A DNA stretch of 64,000 nucleotides from assembly GCA_003224085.1 (NCBI GenBank), contig QHYK01000056.1, forward strand, positions 21,976 through 85,975, read 5' to 3'. The stretch comes from Acidobacteriota bacterium. Its GTDB lineage: Bacteria; Acidobacteriota; Terriglobia; Acidiferrales; UBA7541. The notes under the pieces were generated by a model. It searched no databases and had not been told where the DNA came from. It saw only the letters and a list, made by a program, of their open reading frames with translations. Both the position numbers and the translations under genes were made by a program. This document shows, in pieces, positions 8,101-16,682 of this stretch (position 1 is its first letter; each line of letters starts with the position of its first letter).

Positions 8101-9621
8101 ATGGGACCACTGCAGGATATTTTGGAGACGTGGGCGCGCTTTTTGTACGAAGAAAACGCGACGCTGGCGTTCCTCAAGCGCTGGCGCTGGGTGATTTTTC
8201 TTGTGAGCGCGGCGGTGTTGGTTCCGTGCTTTTGGCACAGCCGGATTGAAGCGGGTGACCTGGCCAGCCACGTTTATAACGCTTGGCTCGCGCAGCTCAT
8301 TGAGAAAGGAAAAGCACCAGGGCTCTACATCGCCAAACGGTGGAACAACATTTTGTTTGACGTGACGTTGCTGTGGCTCGCCAAAGCCGTAGGCTTTGCG
8401 GCGGCGCAGAGAATTGCGGTTTCGGTTTGCGTGTTGACGTTTTTCTGGGGAGTTTTCGCGTTTGTCAGCGCCATCACGGAGCGGCCGCCGTGGTTTCTTA
8501 CGCCATCCATCGCCATGCTGGCGTACGGCTATTCGTTCAGCATGGGCTTCATGAACTACTGCTGGTCGTTGGGGCTGGCTTGCTTCGGGCTGGCCATTGT
8601 GTGGCACGCACGAAGAGTGGACTGGGTTGGAGGAGCCGTTTTTGCGGCCCTGACTCTGGTGGCGCATCCGATTGGATTTCTGTGGCTGGCGGGCGTGGTG
8701 GCGTACATCAAGGTGAAGGCGCAATTGCCGGGCTGGTGGAAACTAGTGCTGCCGCTGGCTGTGGCGGCGGGATTCTTTGCGGTCTGCTGGTATGCATCGC
8801 ACAAACCGGAGCTTTCGGCGGATTGGGACCGCGGGCCCTTTTGTTTATATAACGGCGCAGACCAAATGGTGCTGTACGGGAAGCGTTACATTGGCCTGGC
8901 GATCGCCGCGTTTTGCTTTGGGGTTGCGTGCGTGGCGGCGGATTTCTTTGCGCGTCCGCGCGAGACTGGTTTCTGGAAACGGTTCGAATTGCCATTCGAA
9001 TTGTACGTGATAGCCTTTTGCGGGACGGCGCTGCTGCCGGAGAATTTGCGACCCTCGCCGGATGGTGGCTGGATTGGCGTATTGGGCTCACGGCTGACGA
9101 CGATCTCGTCGATTTTTGGGCTTTGCGTTCTTGGACAGCTTAAGCCGCGCAAATGGCATCTCGCGGGTTTTTGTGCGTGCGCGGCGGCTTTCTTTGCGTT
9201 TCTTTATGAAGACACGGGATGGCTGAACCGGCTGGAAGCAAACGCCGAGAATCTTGTCAGCAAGCTCACCCCGGGGGCACGCGTGATCGTAACGCTCGAT
9301 GCGCCGGCAGATTCGCGGATACCTTTTATTCATCACTCTGCCGAGCGCGCGTGTATCGGACATTGCTTTAGCTATGCGAATTATGAGCCTTCTACGGGAG
9401 AGTTTCGTGTGCGCGTTCAAGAGGGAAGTCCGGTCGTGACGTCTTCCACGGACACCGCGGAAGACATGGCCTCGGGCGAATACGACATGGACGAAACGGA
9501 TCTGCCGATGAAGCAGCTTTATCAGTGCGATGCGGCGGACCTGACAAAGCTGTGCATTCGCGATTTGAAAGCCGGCGATGACTTGAATGTCGATATCGGA
9601 CACAAACCGGGAAACCGCTAG
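8101..9621 (+). CDS. Polytopic membrane protein, GT-C-like
   Basis: About 506 residues from ATG 8101, with AGGAG four bases upstream. The first 370 residues hold roughly nine to ten hydrophobic helices; an aspartate in the first extracytoplasmic loop (AGDLASHVYNAW, about residue 58) and the overall layout resemble GT-C membrane glycosyltransferases or related sugar-lipid transferases. The last 130 residues are soluble, with an IHHSAERACIGHCFSY segment. No known family assigned; the glycosyltransferase idea is inference. Single gene followed by a tiny membrane peptide. Confidence 0.6.
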   Translation: MGPLQDILETWARFLYEENATLAFLKRWRWVIFLVSAAVLVPCFWHSRIEAGDLASHVYNAWLAQLIEKGKAPGLYIAKRWNNILFDVTLLWLAKAVGFAAAQRIAVSVCVLTFFWGVFAFVSAITERPPWFLTPSIAMLAYGYSFSMGFMNYCWSLGLACFGLAIVWHARRVDWVGGAVFAALTLVAHPIGFLWLAGVVAYIKVKAQLPGWWKLVLPLAVAAGFFAVCWYASHKPELSADWDRGPFCLYNGADQMVLYGKRYIGLAIAAFCFGVACVAADFFARPRETGFWKRFELPFELYVIAFCGTALLPENLRPSPDGGWIGVLGSRLTTISSIFGLCVLGQLKPRKWHLAGFCACAAAFFAFLYEDTGWLNRLEANAENLVSKLTPGARVIVTLDAPADSRIPFIHHSAERACIGHCFSYANYEPSTGEFRVRVQEGSPVVTSSTDTAEDMASGEYDMDETDLPMKQLYQCDAADLTKLCIRDLKAGDDLNVDIGHKPGNR

Positions 9622-9705
9622 GAGGGAGCGCTGGTCCGCAAAGATTGGTTGCTCGGTCCCCGGACAATAAGAATTTGTCTCTCGACTCAACTCAGGAAAC
9701 GTCAC

Positions 9706-9819
9706 ATGCCCTACTTTGTTCGAGCTGGCGTGCTGTTGGCAGTAGCTACCGTGTGGGTTTGTGCGCTTCTGGGGCTCTTATTGCTAGGAACCGGAGTTGC
9801 GTTGGGATTTGGTCTCTAA
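9706..9819 (+). CDS. Small single-pass membrane peptide (37 aa)
   Basis: MPYFVRAG followed by about 28 hydrophobic residues rich in L, V, A and G, ending GVALGFGL. AGGA lies about ten bases before the ATG, and the frame is closed by TAA at 9817. Short frames of this composition can arise by chance, but the ribosome site, the placement after a membrane protein gene and the lack of overlap with any gene support it. Function unknown. Confidence 0.4.
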   Translation: MPYFVRAGVLLAVATVWVCALLGLLLLGTGVALGFGL

Positions 9820-9828
9820 ACAATGGCG

Positions 9829-12069
9829 TCACTGCGCAAAGCAAGGATCGCCTTGGGGAGGAGGCGCGTGATCTTCTTTCGCGGGCGGACCGAGCAGTTC
9901 GGTGAAGATGGGCTTCAGCGCATCGGCCCAAACCTGGTAGCCCTTGAGCGCGGGATGTAGCTTGTCGGCATTCATCATGCCGTCGAACAGCTTGCCCTCT
10001 TTATCCGCCAGTTTATCGTTGATGTTCAGGTAGCGGATTTTCTGGCCGTCGGCGAGCTGGGATAGATTTTCGTTAATTCGGTTGATCATGGGCATCACCA
10101 GGGGATTGTCGTTACGCGGGAAAATCGCGGTCAGAGTAATTGTGGCGTCCGGAGCCTTGGCTTGCATGATGCGCAGGATCCCCTGGATGCCGCTGGTGAC
10201 CTCCGCGACTTTTGCATCGGCGCTTGCTGTGGGAGTGGCATTGCCCACATTATTCGTGCCGGCGAGCAACACGATCACTTTCGGATTCACTCCATCGAGT
10301 TCGCCATTCTCCAGACGCCAGAGAATGTTTTCGGTCTTGTCGGCTCCCCAGCCGAAGTCGGCGACGTTCCAACCAAAGAAGTTCTGTTTCCAGTTGGCGA
10401 GCAGTTCCGGATAATCTGCGGCTCCCCAGCGGCGTGTGATGGAGTCACCTTCAAAATAAATGTCGATGCGGCCTTTTCCCGCCTTGTCCAGCAGTTGCTC
10501 GTGGGCGATGAGCGAGTTGGGGTCGGTTCGAGGGGCGGGCTGGTCTGCTGGCAGCGGCGCGGCTACCGGAGCAGCCGTTGGGGAAAACGCGGCTTTGTGA
10601 TGCAGGAATTTGTCGGCCCAGTTGATGAAGTATTTCCAATTGGGGCCGTCGGTGTGTCCGCCGTGGTGCTGGCGCCAGGCAAGTTCGCCATCGAGCAGGC
10701 CCATTTTGACGGGAGGCATTTTTGCGGTGCGATAGTCGTCGGAAACGCCCAAGTCTTGTGCGCCGAGAAGTTTGAATACGGGACCGGCAGCCACGGCGGC
10801 CATGAAGCTGCCCTCCTGGTCGAGCCACCTGGCATCGCCCTTCTCCGGGACGCCGTAGCTGATGAAGGTCAGGCGCGGCGCGCACAAGGCGATGAGTTCG
10901 TGCGCGTCGACGGGCAGGTCGCCGGCGTTCTTGCTGCCAAAGGCACCTTCGGCAGCACCATACTTGAGAAAGTTGCCGGCCATCCAGTGGTATTCGCCGG
11001 AGCCGGTGAGGTTTTCGACAGCTTCGCCAAAATTGCGGCGATGGAGTTTGGCGCCGCCTTCGCCGGAAGAGCCGACGAGCACAAGAGCAAAGCGCGTGTC
11101 GAAGGCCATGGTGACAAGTGCAGCTTTGCCATAACGCGAAACGCCTTCGATGCCGACGTGTTTTGCGTCGATAGCTTTATCGGTTTCCAGATAATCCAGA
11201 GCGCGCGAGGCGCCCCAGGCCCAGGCTCGCAGGGCGCCCCAGTCGTCAGACTTGCGGGGCTGGCCCTGGTTGACGAGACCGATGATGCCGCGAGTCAGGC
11301 CCGCGCCGTTGTCGGCTTGAATGCTGGCGGGATTGATATAGGCGTAGCCCCAGCCATCGGTGATGAGCTGTTCGGCCGGAGCAGGATCGCTGCCGGGAGA
11401 GCCGGGCGCGCCGGGAATGACGAACGGAAGTGGCGCGGCTCCAGCTCGCGCAAAATCGCCGCGGGCAAACATCATCATCACGGAAACGGGGACGGCGGCA
11501 TCGGCGGGCCGCACCAGGAGCATTTGGATATCGACGTTGATGGGCGGATAGGAAGAATTATCCACGTGGCCGGTGAGCTGCTGCTTGATGACGGGATGAG
11601 AAGCAATTACGGTGGTCTCCGAGTTTGTAACGGTCCAAGTTACTTTGGGAACGTTCTTGGGAATTCGGCCAATGACTTCGCGCTCGAAATCTTCCACGAT
11701 TTCGGGCCGGCGTTGCTTCCACCACATTTCGGCATTGGTGACTTTCTTGCCGTTCTTCAGAGTTAGAGGATCGGGCAGATCCGGGAAGGGATTCGCCTTG
11801 GACTCGTCGTAGTTTGCGTGATTGGGCGCGTTTTCGTTCCCACTGGGGCCGGGGCGGAGCGCTTTGATGCCGAGTTGGTCCTGCATGTCCTGGTGGTCTT
11901 GCTCGGCGGTCCAATTCATCGGGGGAGGGAAGCCGGTGGAATTCGGCGCTGGAAGCTGGGTGGGTGACGGAGATTGCTGGCCGAAGAGGTCGGTAGCTAG
12001 CGGAACAGCCAAAAGAAGAATGATGAACTGCGCGAAAGAGGTCAAAAGCAATAGCGATCGGCGAGTCAT
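9829..12069 (-). CDS. Exported glucuronoyl esterase (CE15)-SGNH esterase fusion
   Basis: About 746 residues from ATG 12069, chosen because it begins a signal peptide (MTRRSLLLL then a hydrophobic core to ATDLFGQQ); the frame stays open upstream to 12711 through a beta-lactamase fragment treated separately. Residues about 80-490 form a CE15 alpha/beta-hydrolase: nucleophile Ser311 in EGVSRYGKAAL, a GSSGEGGAKLHRRNFGE block, and the late His472 in HHGGHTDGPNW. Residues about 530-740 form an SGNH/GDSL esterase: GDS 541-543, GTNN 604-607, and D702/H705 in ADKLHP. CE15 enzymes cut ester links between lignin and glucuronoxylan; SGNH partners often remove acetyl groups. A two-step xylan/lignin-debranching role is inference. 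No Shine-Dalgarno; TATTCT lies ten bases upstream of ATG. Confidence 0.85.
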   Translation of the reverse strand: MTRRSLLLLTSFAQFIILLLAVPLATDLFGQQSPSPTQLPAPNSTGFPPPMNWTAEQDHQDMQDQLGIKALRPGPSGNENAPNHANYDESKANPFPDLPDPLTLKNGKKVTNAEMWWKQRRPEIVEDFEREVIGRIPKNVPKVTWTVTNSETTVIASHPVIKQQLTGHVDNSSYPPINVDIQMLLVRPADAAVPVSVMMMFARGDFARAGAAPLPFVIPGAPGSPGSDPAPAEQLITDGWGYAYINPASIQADNGAGLTRGIIGLVNQGQPRKSDDWGALRAWAWGASRALDYLETDKAIDAKHVGIEGVSRYGKAALVTMAFDTRFALVLVGSSGEGGAKLHRRNFGEAVENLTGSGEYHWMAGNFLKYGAAEGAFGSKNAGDLPVDAHELIALCAPRLTFISYGVPEKGDARWLDQEGSFMAAVAAGPVFKLLGAQDLGVSDDYRTAKMPPVKMGLLDGELAWRQHHGGHTDGPNWKYFINWADKFLHHKAAFSPTAAPVAAPLPADQPAPRTDPNSLIAHEQLLDKAGKGRIDIYFEGDSITRRWGAADYPELLANWKQNFFGWNVADFGWGADKTENILWRLENGELDGVNPKVIVLLAGTNNVGNATPTASADAKVAEVTSGIQGILRIMQAKAPDATITLTAIFPRNDNPLVMPMINRINENLSQLADGQKIRYLNINDKLADKEGKLFDGMMNADKLHPALKGYQVWADALKPIFTELLGPPAKEDHAPPPQGDPCFAQ

Positions 12070-12360
12070 TGCGCCAGAGAGAATAAAGGGATTCTTATAA
12101 AGCGGCAAGCGGTTCCAGGCGGGCTGTTTGTGGCGAGACAGGAACCAGATCGTGATGGCAATGAACAGGAAAAAGTTCACTGCGAGCGCGACGTGTGAGG
12201 CAATCCAGGGGATGGGAACGAGGCAGATTTGCGCGGCAATGTCTTTTGGATTTCGCGAAGGCAGGTGCAGCACGGCGTCGAACAGGATTGCCCGGATGTT
12301 TTGCCCGAGGCCTTCCGTTGAGCCGCAGACATTGCGCAGGGCGATGATGACGGTGTCGCA

Positions 12361-12660
12361 AATCAGGCCGAGCAAGTTGTAGCCGCAATTGCTGTATTCC
12401 CACTTAGTGCCGGGGGCGGAAGCGAGTGCGGGCTGGCCAAATTTCTCAGCAAATTCCTGGTGCTCGTAACGGCGAGCGGCCGCGGGCGTCGCTGAAAATT
12501 CCGGCGAACCGAAGTCGGGTGGCATGCCGGAGATGTGATGGAGCAATTGCTCGAAGGTCATGCGGCTGCCGGTGTCTTTGCCATACCAAGGCAGATAATC
12601 GCTGACCTTGCCCGGAAGCAGGATCTTGCCTTCGGCAGCTTGTTGGAGGACGAGCAGAAA
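12361..12660 (-). pseudogene. Fragment of a class C beta-lactamase-like serine hydrolase
   Basis: About 100 codons encode the middle of a serine-hydrolase/beta-lactamase domain: LQQAAEGKI, KVSDYLPWYG, TFEQLLHHISGMPPDF and PGTKWEYSNCGYNLLG. The upstream part with the SxxK nucleophile and the whole C-terminal half are missing. After about codon 117 the frame changes character, running into a hydrophobic stretch that is not beta-lactamase-like, then into the CE15 gene. Because no stop intervenes, an automatic call would fuse it to the esterase; the missing catalytic residues and the internal signal peptide argue against that. The 286 bases to the right (12661-12946) hold no gene. Confidence 0.7.
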
Positions 12661-12946
12661 CGATCCCCTCGATGCGCTGGGCCTTGTCGGATGGGGGCGG
12701 TTGGCCCGCAAGCGGGACGGGCGCGAGCAGAAAAAATCAGGGCCAAGAGGGCCGGGAATTTACCTGGGAATTTAGCGGGCCATGCCGGAGAGGATACGAA
12801 CGCCGTCGCGTGGAAATGCAAGTTCCCCGGGCTGGAGCGTGGCTGGAGCGGTGTTCAAAGGCACGCGCGGCGTCCAAAATGGCGGAAGACAAATTGGCTC
12901 TTGCGGCAGGCCAATCTCTGCTAAAATTGGCGGAAGGTGAGAGACA

Positions 12947-14491
12947 ATGCTGCCACTTCATCTCCAGCCACAAAGCCATGTTCCCCTATACGTTCAGCTT
13001 CGCGACCAATTGCGTGCCTTGGTGCACGCCGGTGATTTGCGCCCGGGCGACCGCATTCCGGCGAGCCGCGAGCTGGCCACCATGCTCGGTGTGCATCGCA
13101 CCACCGTGGCGAACGCGTACGCGGAATTAGAATCGGAAGGGTTGATTCAAGGACACGTGGGTCGGGGCACGTTCATCAAGGGAAACGGCAACGGCTTGAA
13201 AATCACGCCGCCTGCTCCGCCGGTGATGAATGGCAACGGCAGCATCCGCTGGGAGTTGCTTTTTGCCGACGAGCGCGGTGAGGAAATTCTGAGCCGTCTG
13301 ACCGCCGGCGTGCCGGATAACGCTTTGTCTTTCGTGATGGCGTGTCCCGCGGCGGAGTTCTTTCCCATCGATGAGTTGCAGATTTGTGTGAATGCGGTGC
13401 TGCGGCGAGAAGGCGCGGAGGTTTTGGCGCTAGGTCCTTCGGACGGCTATCCGCCGTTGAAAGCCGCGCTGCTTGAGCTGCTGCGGCACGATGGCATTGC
13501 AGCCAAGGATGAAAACCTGCTCATCACCGATGGCTGCCAGCAATCGTTTGATTTAATCAGCAAAGCGTTCGTGCGCCCGGGGGATTCCGTGATCATGGAA
13601 AACCCGACCTACCCTGGCGCCCTGGCGATTTTTCACGGGGCGCGGGCGCGCTGTCTGAGCGTGCCGATGCGCACGCATGCGGAACCGGGGACGCCGTTAG
13701 GGCTGGACCTGGAAGCGCTGGAAGCGACGCTTGCGGCAAATCGCGTGAAGCTGATTACCCTGACTCCGGATTTTCACAATCCTACGGGCATTTCCATGCC
13801 GCTGGCGTCCCGGCGCAAATTGCTAGAGCTGGCCGGACGTTACCAGGTGCCGGTGGTGGAAGACCACATTTACGCGCGGTTGCATTCGCGCGAGGAACGC
13901 ATCCCGTCACTAAAACAGCTGGACCGTGCGAATCTAGTGATACACATCGACAGCTTCGCGAAAGTAGCGTTTCCCGGACTGCGTGTGGGCTGGATTGTTG
14001 CGCCTCCGCAGGCGATCGAGCGGCTGCGCGTGGTGAAACAGACCACGGATCTGCACACCGACCAATTGGCGCAGGCCACGCTGGCAGACTTTTTGCGGCG
14101 CGGACTTTTCAGCAAGCACCTGGCCAAGGTGCGGAGGATCTACACTTCACGGCTGGCGGCGCTGGATGAGGCTTTGCGAAAGCACATGCCAGAAGGCACA
14201 CGGTGGATGCGGCCGGAAGGCGGGATGTGTTTGTGGCTGGAACTGCCGCCGGGATTCGATGCGACCGAGTTGCTGATTCACGTGAAAGAGCGCGGCGTCC
14301 TGTTCGCCCCTGGGCGCTATTTCTACGTTCAAAGTCCGCTCCCTAATACCTTGCGGCTGGCATTTTCCAACTTGGACGAGAAACAAATTGCGCGAGGCGT
14401 GGCCACTTTGGCCGAAATGCTGAAAATTGAGATGCGCAAACGGCAGCGTGGCGTGCGGAGAGCGGAACGGAGTCGCGTGGCGTTGGTATGA
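12947..14491 (+). CDS. pdxR: MocR/PdxR-type GntR-aminotransferase regulator
   Basis: A 514-residue fusion. Residues 10-80 form a GntR winged helix (VPLYVQLRDQLRALVHAGDL, RELATMLGVHRTTVANAYAEL); residues about 110-490 form a class I aminotransferase fold with the PLP-binding Lys339 in SFAKVAFPGLRVGW. MocR proteins of the PdxR branch sense PLP and control vitamin B6 genes; the pdxS and pdxT genes follow after one gene, which supports that role. AAGGTGAG precedes the ATG; TAAAAT at 12922-12927 may be its -10 box. Most pdxR genes are divergent from pdxST, whereas here the regulator leads the same strand. The gene symbol is by family and context. Confidence 0.88.
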   Translation: MLPLHLQPQSHVPLYVQLRDQLRALVHAGDLRPGDRIPASRELATMLGVHRTTVANAYAELESEGLIQGHVGRGTFIKGNGNGLKITPPAPPVMNGNGSIRWELLFADERGEEILSRLTAGVPDNALSFVMACPAAEFFPIDELQICVNAVLRREGAEVLALGPSDGYPPLKAALLELLRHDGIAAKDENLLITDGCQQSFDLISKAFVRPGDSVIMENPTYPGALAIFHGARARCLSVPMRTHAEPGTPLGLDLEALEATLAANRVKLITLTPDFHNPTGISMPLASRRKLLELAGRYQVPVVEDHIYARLHSREERIPSLKQLDRANLVIHIDSFAKVAFPGLRVGWIVAPPQAIERLRVVKQTTDLHTDQLAQATLADFLRRGLFSKHLAKVRRIYTSRLAALDEALRKHMPEGTRWMRPEGGMCLWLELPPGFDATELLIHVKERGVLFAPGRYFYVQSPLPNTLRLAFSNLDEKQIARGVATLAEMLKIEMRKRQRGVRRAERSRVALV

Positions 14492-14536
14492 GGTAAGCAA
14501 GGAAGGAGGTAAGGAAAAGAAGCGGCGAGGAGAAGA

Positions 14537-14959
14537 TTGAGCGACATCATCAGGCTGGAGCCGAATCCCACGAACGCGTGCTTTGGCTGCGGCGGAAACA
14601 ATGCCGGGGGGATGAAGCTGACGTTCGAACAGGACAACGTGAACCGCAGGATCGTGGGACGGTTCGTGCTGGGCGAGCGGTATCAAGGCGGCGGTGGATT
14701 CGCGCACGGCGGAATCATCGCGTTGCTGCTGGATGAAGCGATGGGGAAAGTTTGCCGGTTCCGGGAAGTTCGCGCCGTGACCGCGGAATTGAGCGTGGAA
14801 TACTTGAAGCCCGTGGCCGTGGAAAAAGAGATTGTGGTGGAAGGACGAGAGACAGAGATGAAGGGAAGAAATTTGTTCCTGACCGGGGAGATTCGAAGCG
14901 AAAGTGGAGAGGTGCTGGCGCGGGGCAAAGGGCGCTTTGTGGTGATTTCACCGAAATGA
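14537..14959 (+). CDS. Hotdog-fold thioesterase (PaaI/4HBT type)
   Basis: A 140-residue protein starting at TTG 14537 behind GGAGAAGA. The N-terminus carries NACFGCGGNNAGGMKL, a cysteine-bearing lead-in common in this branch, and the hotdog active-site block GFAHGGIIALLLDEAMG. The C-terminal half has the expected strand pattern (VTAELSVEYLKPV). These enzymes hydrolyse acyl-CoA or aryl-CoA thioesters; the substrate is unknown. It lies 45 bases after the regulator and 55 bases before pdxS, so it is probably cotranscribed; a link to B6 metabolism is not established. Confidence 0.85.
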   Translation: MSDIIRLEPNPTNACFGCGGNNAGGMKLTFEQDNVNRRIVGRFVLGERYQGGGGFAHGGIIALLLDEAMGKVCRFREVRAVTAELSVEYLKPVAVEKEIVVEGRETEMKGRNLFLTGEIRSESGEVLARGKGRFVVISPK

Positions 14960-15014
14960 ACGGATTTGACGGCGCGACTCCGTCGGAAAGCTTGGAAGCG
15001 AAGGGAGAAGGAAG

Positions 15015-15935
15015 ATGGATGTGAAGAAACCAAATGGCCATGGCAATGGCAACAAAGGCTCGAACGAATGGCGGGTGAAAGTCGGGCTTGCGGAGATGCT
15101 CAAAGGCGGCGTCATCATGGACGTCACGAACGCGGAGCAAGCCAAAATTGCCGAAAACGCCGGAGCCTGCGCGGTGATGGCGCTGGAGCGTGTGCCGTCG
15201 GACATCCGCAAAGAAGGCGGCGTGGCGCGGATGGCGTCGATCAAAGTGATCCGCGAAATCATGAACACGGTGACGATTCCGGTGATGGCCAAAGTGCGCA
15301 TCGGGCATTTTGCCGAAGCGGAAGTTTTGCAAGCGCTCGAGGTGGATTTTATTGACGAGAGCGAAGTGCTGACCCCGGCCGATGAAGAGAACCACATCTG
15401 GAAGCACGATTACCGCGTGCCGTTCGTTTGCGGCGCGCGCAACCTGGGGGAAGCGCTGCGGCGCATCGCGGAAGGCGCGGCGATGATTCGAACGAAGGGC
15501 GAAGCCGGTTCGGGCAACGTGGTGGAGGCGGTGCGGCACATGCGGGCGATCATGAGCCAGATGAAAAAGCTTACAACCATGCGCGAAGACGAATTGATGC
15601 ACGAAGCGAAGGAAATGGGCGCACCGCTGGAACTGGTTCGGCAAATCGCGAAGACTGGAAAGTTGCCGGTGCCGAATTTCTCGGCAGGCGGTATCGCCAC
15701 CCCCGCTGATGCCGCATTGGTGCGCAGGCTGGGTGCGGAAGCGGTGTTCGTCGGGTCGGGAATTTTCAAGTCCAGCGACCCCGAAGCGCGCGCGAAGGCG
15801 GTTGTGAAAGCGACCACGCATTTTGAGGAGCCGAAGGCCGTGCTGGAGGCGCACGAGGAACTGGGCGAAGCGATGCGCGGGCTCGATGTGCGTCAGCTGG
15901 AAGAAAAAGATTTGCTGGCGACGCGCGGCTGGTAA
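15015..15935 (+). CDS. pdxS: Pyridoxal 5'-phosphate synthase lyase subunit PdxS
   Basis: A 306-residue PdxS: it builds PLP from ribose 5-phosphate, glyceraldehyde 3-phosphate and ammonia delivered by PdxT. Lys93 ([10 protein letters not shown]) and Lys161 ([11 protein letters not shown]) match the two catalytic lysines of the family, and Asp36 (GVIMDVTN) the phosphate-side aspartate. C-terminal blocks [15 protein letters not shown] and [11 protein letters not shown] are intact. The first 17 residues form a glycine/asparagine-rich extension. GGGAGAAGG precedes the ATG. Length is normal. The partner pdxT follows after 120 bases. Confidence 0.97.
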   Translation: MDVKKPNGHGNGNKGSNEWRVKVGLAEMLKGGVIMDVTNAEQAKIAENAGACAVMALERVPSDIRKEGGVARMASIKVIREIMNTVTIPVMAKVRIGHFAEAEVLQALEVDFIDESEVLTPADEENHIWKHDYRVPFVCGARNLGEALRRIAEGAAMIRTKGEAGSGNVVEAVRHMRAIMSQMKKLTTMREDELMHEAKEMGAPLELVRQIAKTGKLPVPNFSAGGIATPADAALVRRLGAEAVFVGSGIFKSSDPEARAKAVVKATTHFEEPKAVLEAHEELGEAMRGLDVRQLEEKDLLATRGW

Positions 15936-15942
15936 GGGAGAG

Positions 15943-15970
15943 TTCTAAGTCATAAGTTTTAAGTTCTAGA
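15943..15970. repeat. Degenerate tandem heptamer array (four units)
   Basis: Units GTTCTAA, GTCATAA, GTTTTAA and GTTCTAG stand head to tail immediately after the pdxS stop codon. The period of seven matches other intergenic arrays in the window (3011, 3084, 32331). Confidence 0.6.
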
Positions 15971-15976
15971 TAAAAA

Positions 15977-15995
15977 ATGGCCGAAAATCGGCCAT
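15977..15995 (-). terminator. Intrinsic-terminator-like hairpin, leftward orientation
   Basis: ATGGCCGA-AAA-TCGGCCAT is a perfect eight-base-pair stem with a three-base loop. On the minus strand it is followed at once by six T residues, the classic intrinsic-terminator form; on the plus strand no T run follows. It would stop leftward (antisense) transcription coming from pdxT, or act as an RNA-stabilising hairpin in the pdxS-pdxT message. A second GC hairpin (TGCCC/GGGCA) lies about 15 bases to the right. Confidence 0.6.
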
Positions 15996-16055
15996 GAGAT
16001 TTGCCCTCACGGGGCAGGAACATGTTATGTCGCGCCCGGCAACGGAAGAGCGCAA

Positions 16056-16682
16056 ATGGTAGTTGAGGTGGTTGCATTGAAGATTGGGATTCTGGCAGTG
16101 CAGGGAGATTTCGAGGCCCATGCGGCGATGCTGCAGCAGCTCGGCGCGCAAACAACCGAGGTGCGCACACCTGCTGATCTCGAAGGTTGCGCTGGGTTGA
16201 TTTTGCCCGGTGGCGAAAGCACGACCCAGCTGAAATTTTTGAAGGAAGAAGGGCTGGCCGATAAGATCGTGAAATTCGCGGAACGCGGCGGGGCGATTTT
16301 TGGAACCTGCGCGGGCGCGATCCTTCTGGCGAAGGATGTGCAGCATCCAAAACAAGATTCGCTGAAACTCATGGACATGACGGTGATTCGTAACGCATAT
16401 GGCCGACAAATCGCCAGCGACGTGGTGAGCGGGCCAACCTCGCTCAAAAAAGAGCCGCTCGAAATGGTGTTTATCCGCGGGCCGGTGATTGAGCGAGCCG
16501 GACCGGACGTAAAGGTTCTGGCGGAATACGCAGGGAAGCCCGCGCTGGTGCAGCGCGAAAACCTGATGGCCGCGACGTTTCATCCGGAGTTGACCGACGA
16601 TACGACCGTCCACGAATATTTTCTCAGCTTGGCGAATTCACGCGCGAAGCAGCGAGCGAACGGCGTCAAGTCCTCAAAGTGA
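16056..16682 (+). CDS. pdxT: Pyridoxal 5'-phosphate synthase glutaminase subunit PdxT
   Basis: A 208-residue class I glutamine amidotransferase that supplies ammonia to PdxS. The triad is visible: Cys85 in FGTCAGA, His176 and Glu178 in FHPELTDD; PGGESTT (51-57) and VFIRGPVIE are family blocks. GGAAGAG precedes the ATG at 16056; the usual family start (KIGILAVQGDFEAH) is seven codons further in at a TTG, so the short MVVEVVA extension may or may not be made. The stop codon overlaps the GTG start of the next gene. Confidence 0.95.
   Translation: MVVEVVALKIGILAVQGDFEAHAAMLQQLGAQTTEVRTPADLEGCAGLILPGGESTTQLKFLKEEGLADKIVKFAERGGAIFGTCAGAILLAKDVQHPKQDSLKLMDMTVIRNAYGRQIASDVVSGPTSLKKEPLEMVFIRGPVIERAGPDVKVLAEYAGKPALVQRENLMAATFHPELTDDTTVHEYFLSLANSRAKQRANGVKSSK

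Noticed and set aside
10162..11766. Rightward 534-codon open frame
   Set aside because: Antisense to the CE15-SGNH esterase whose catalytic motifs are unambiguous.
12070..12711. Treating the whole 960-codon frame as one protein
   Set aside because: The 5' third lacks the beta-lactamase catalytic start, changes character midway, and an internal signal peptide marks the real esterase start.
14715..15854. Leftward 379-codon open frame
   Set aside because: Antisense to pdxS; no family motif.
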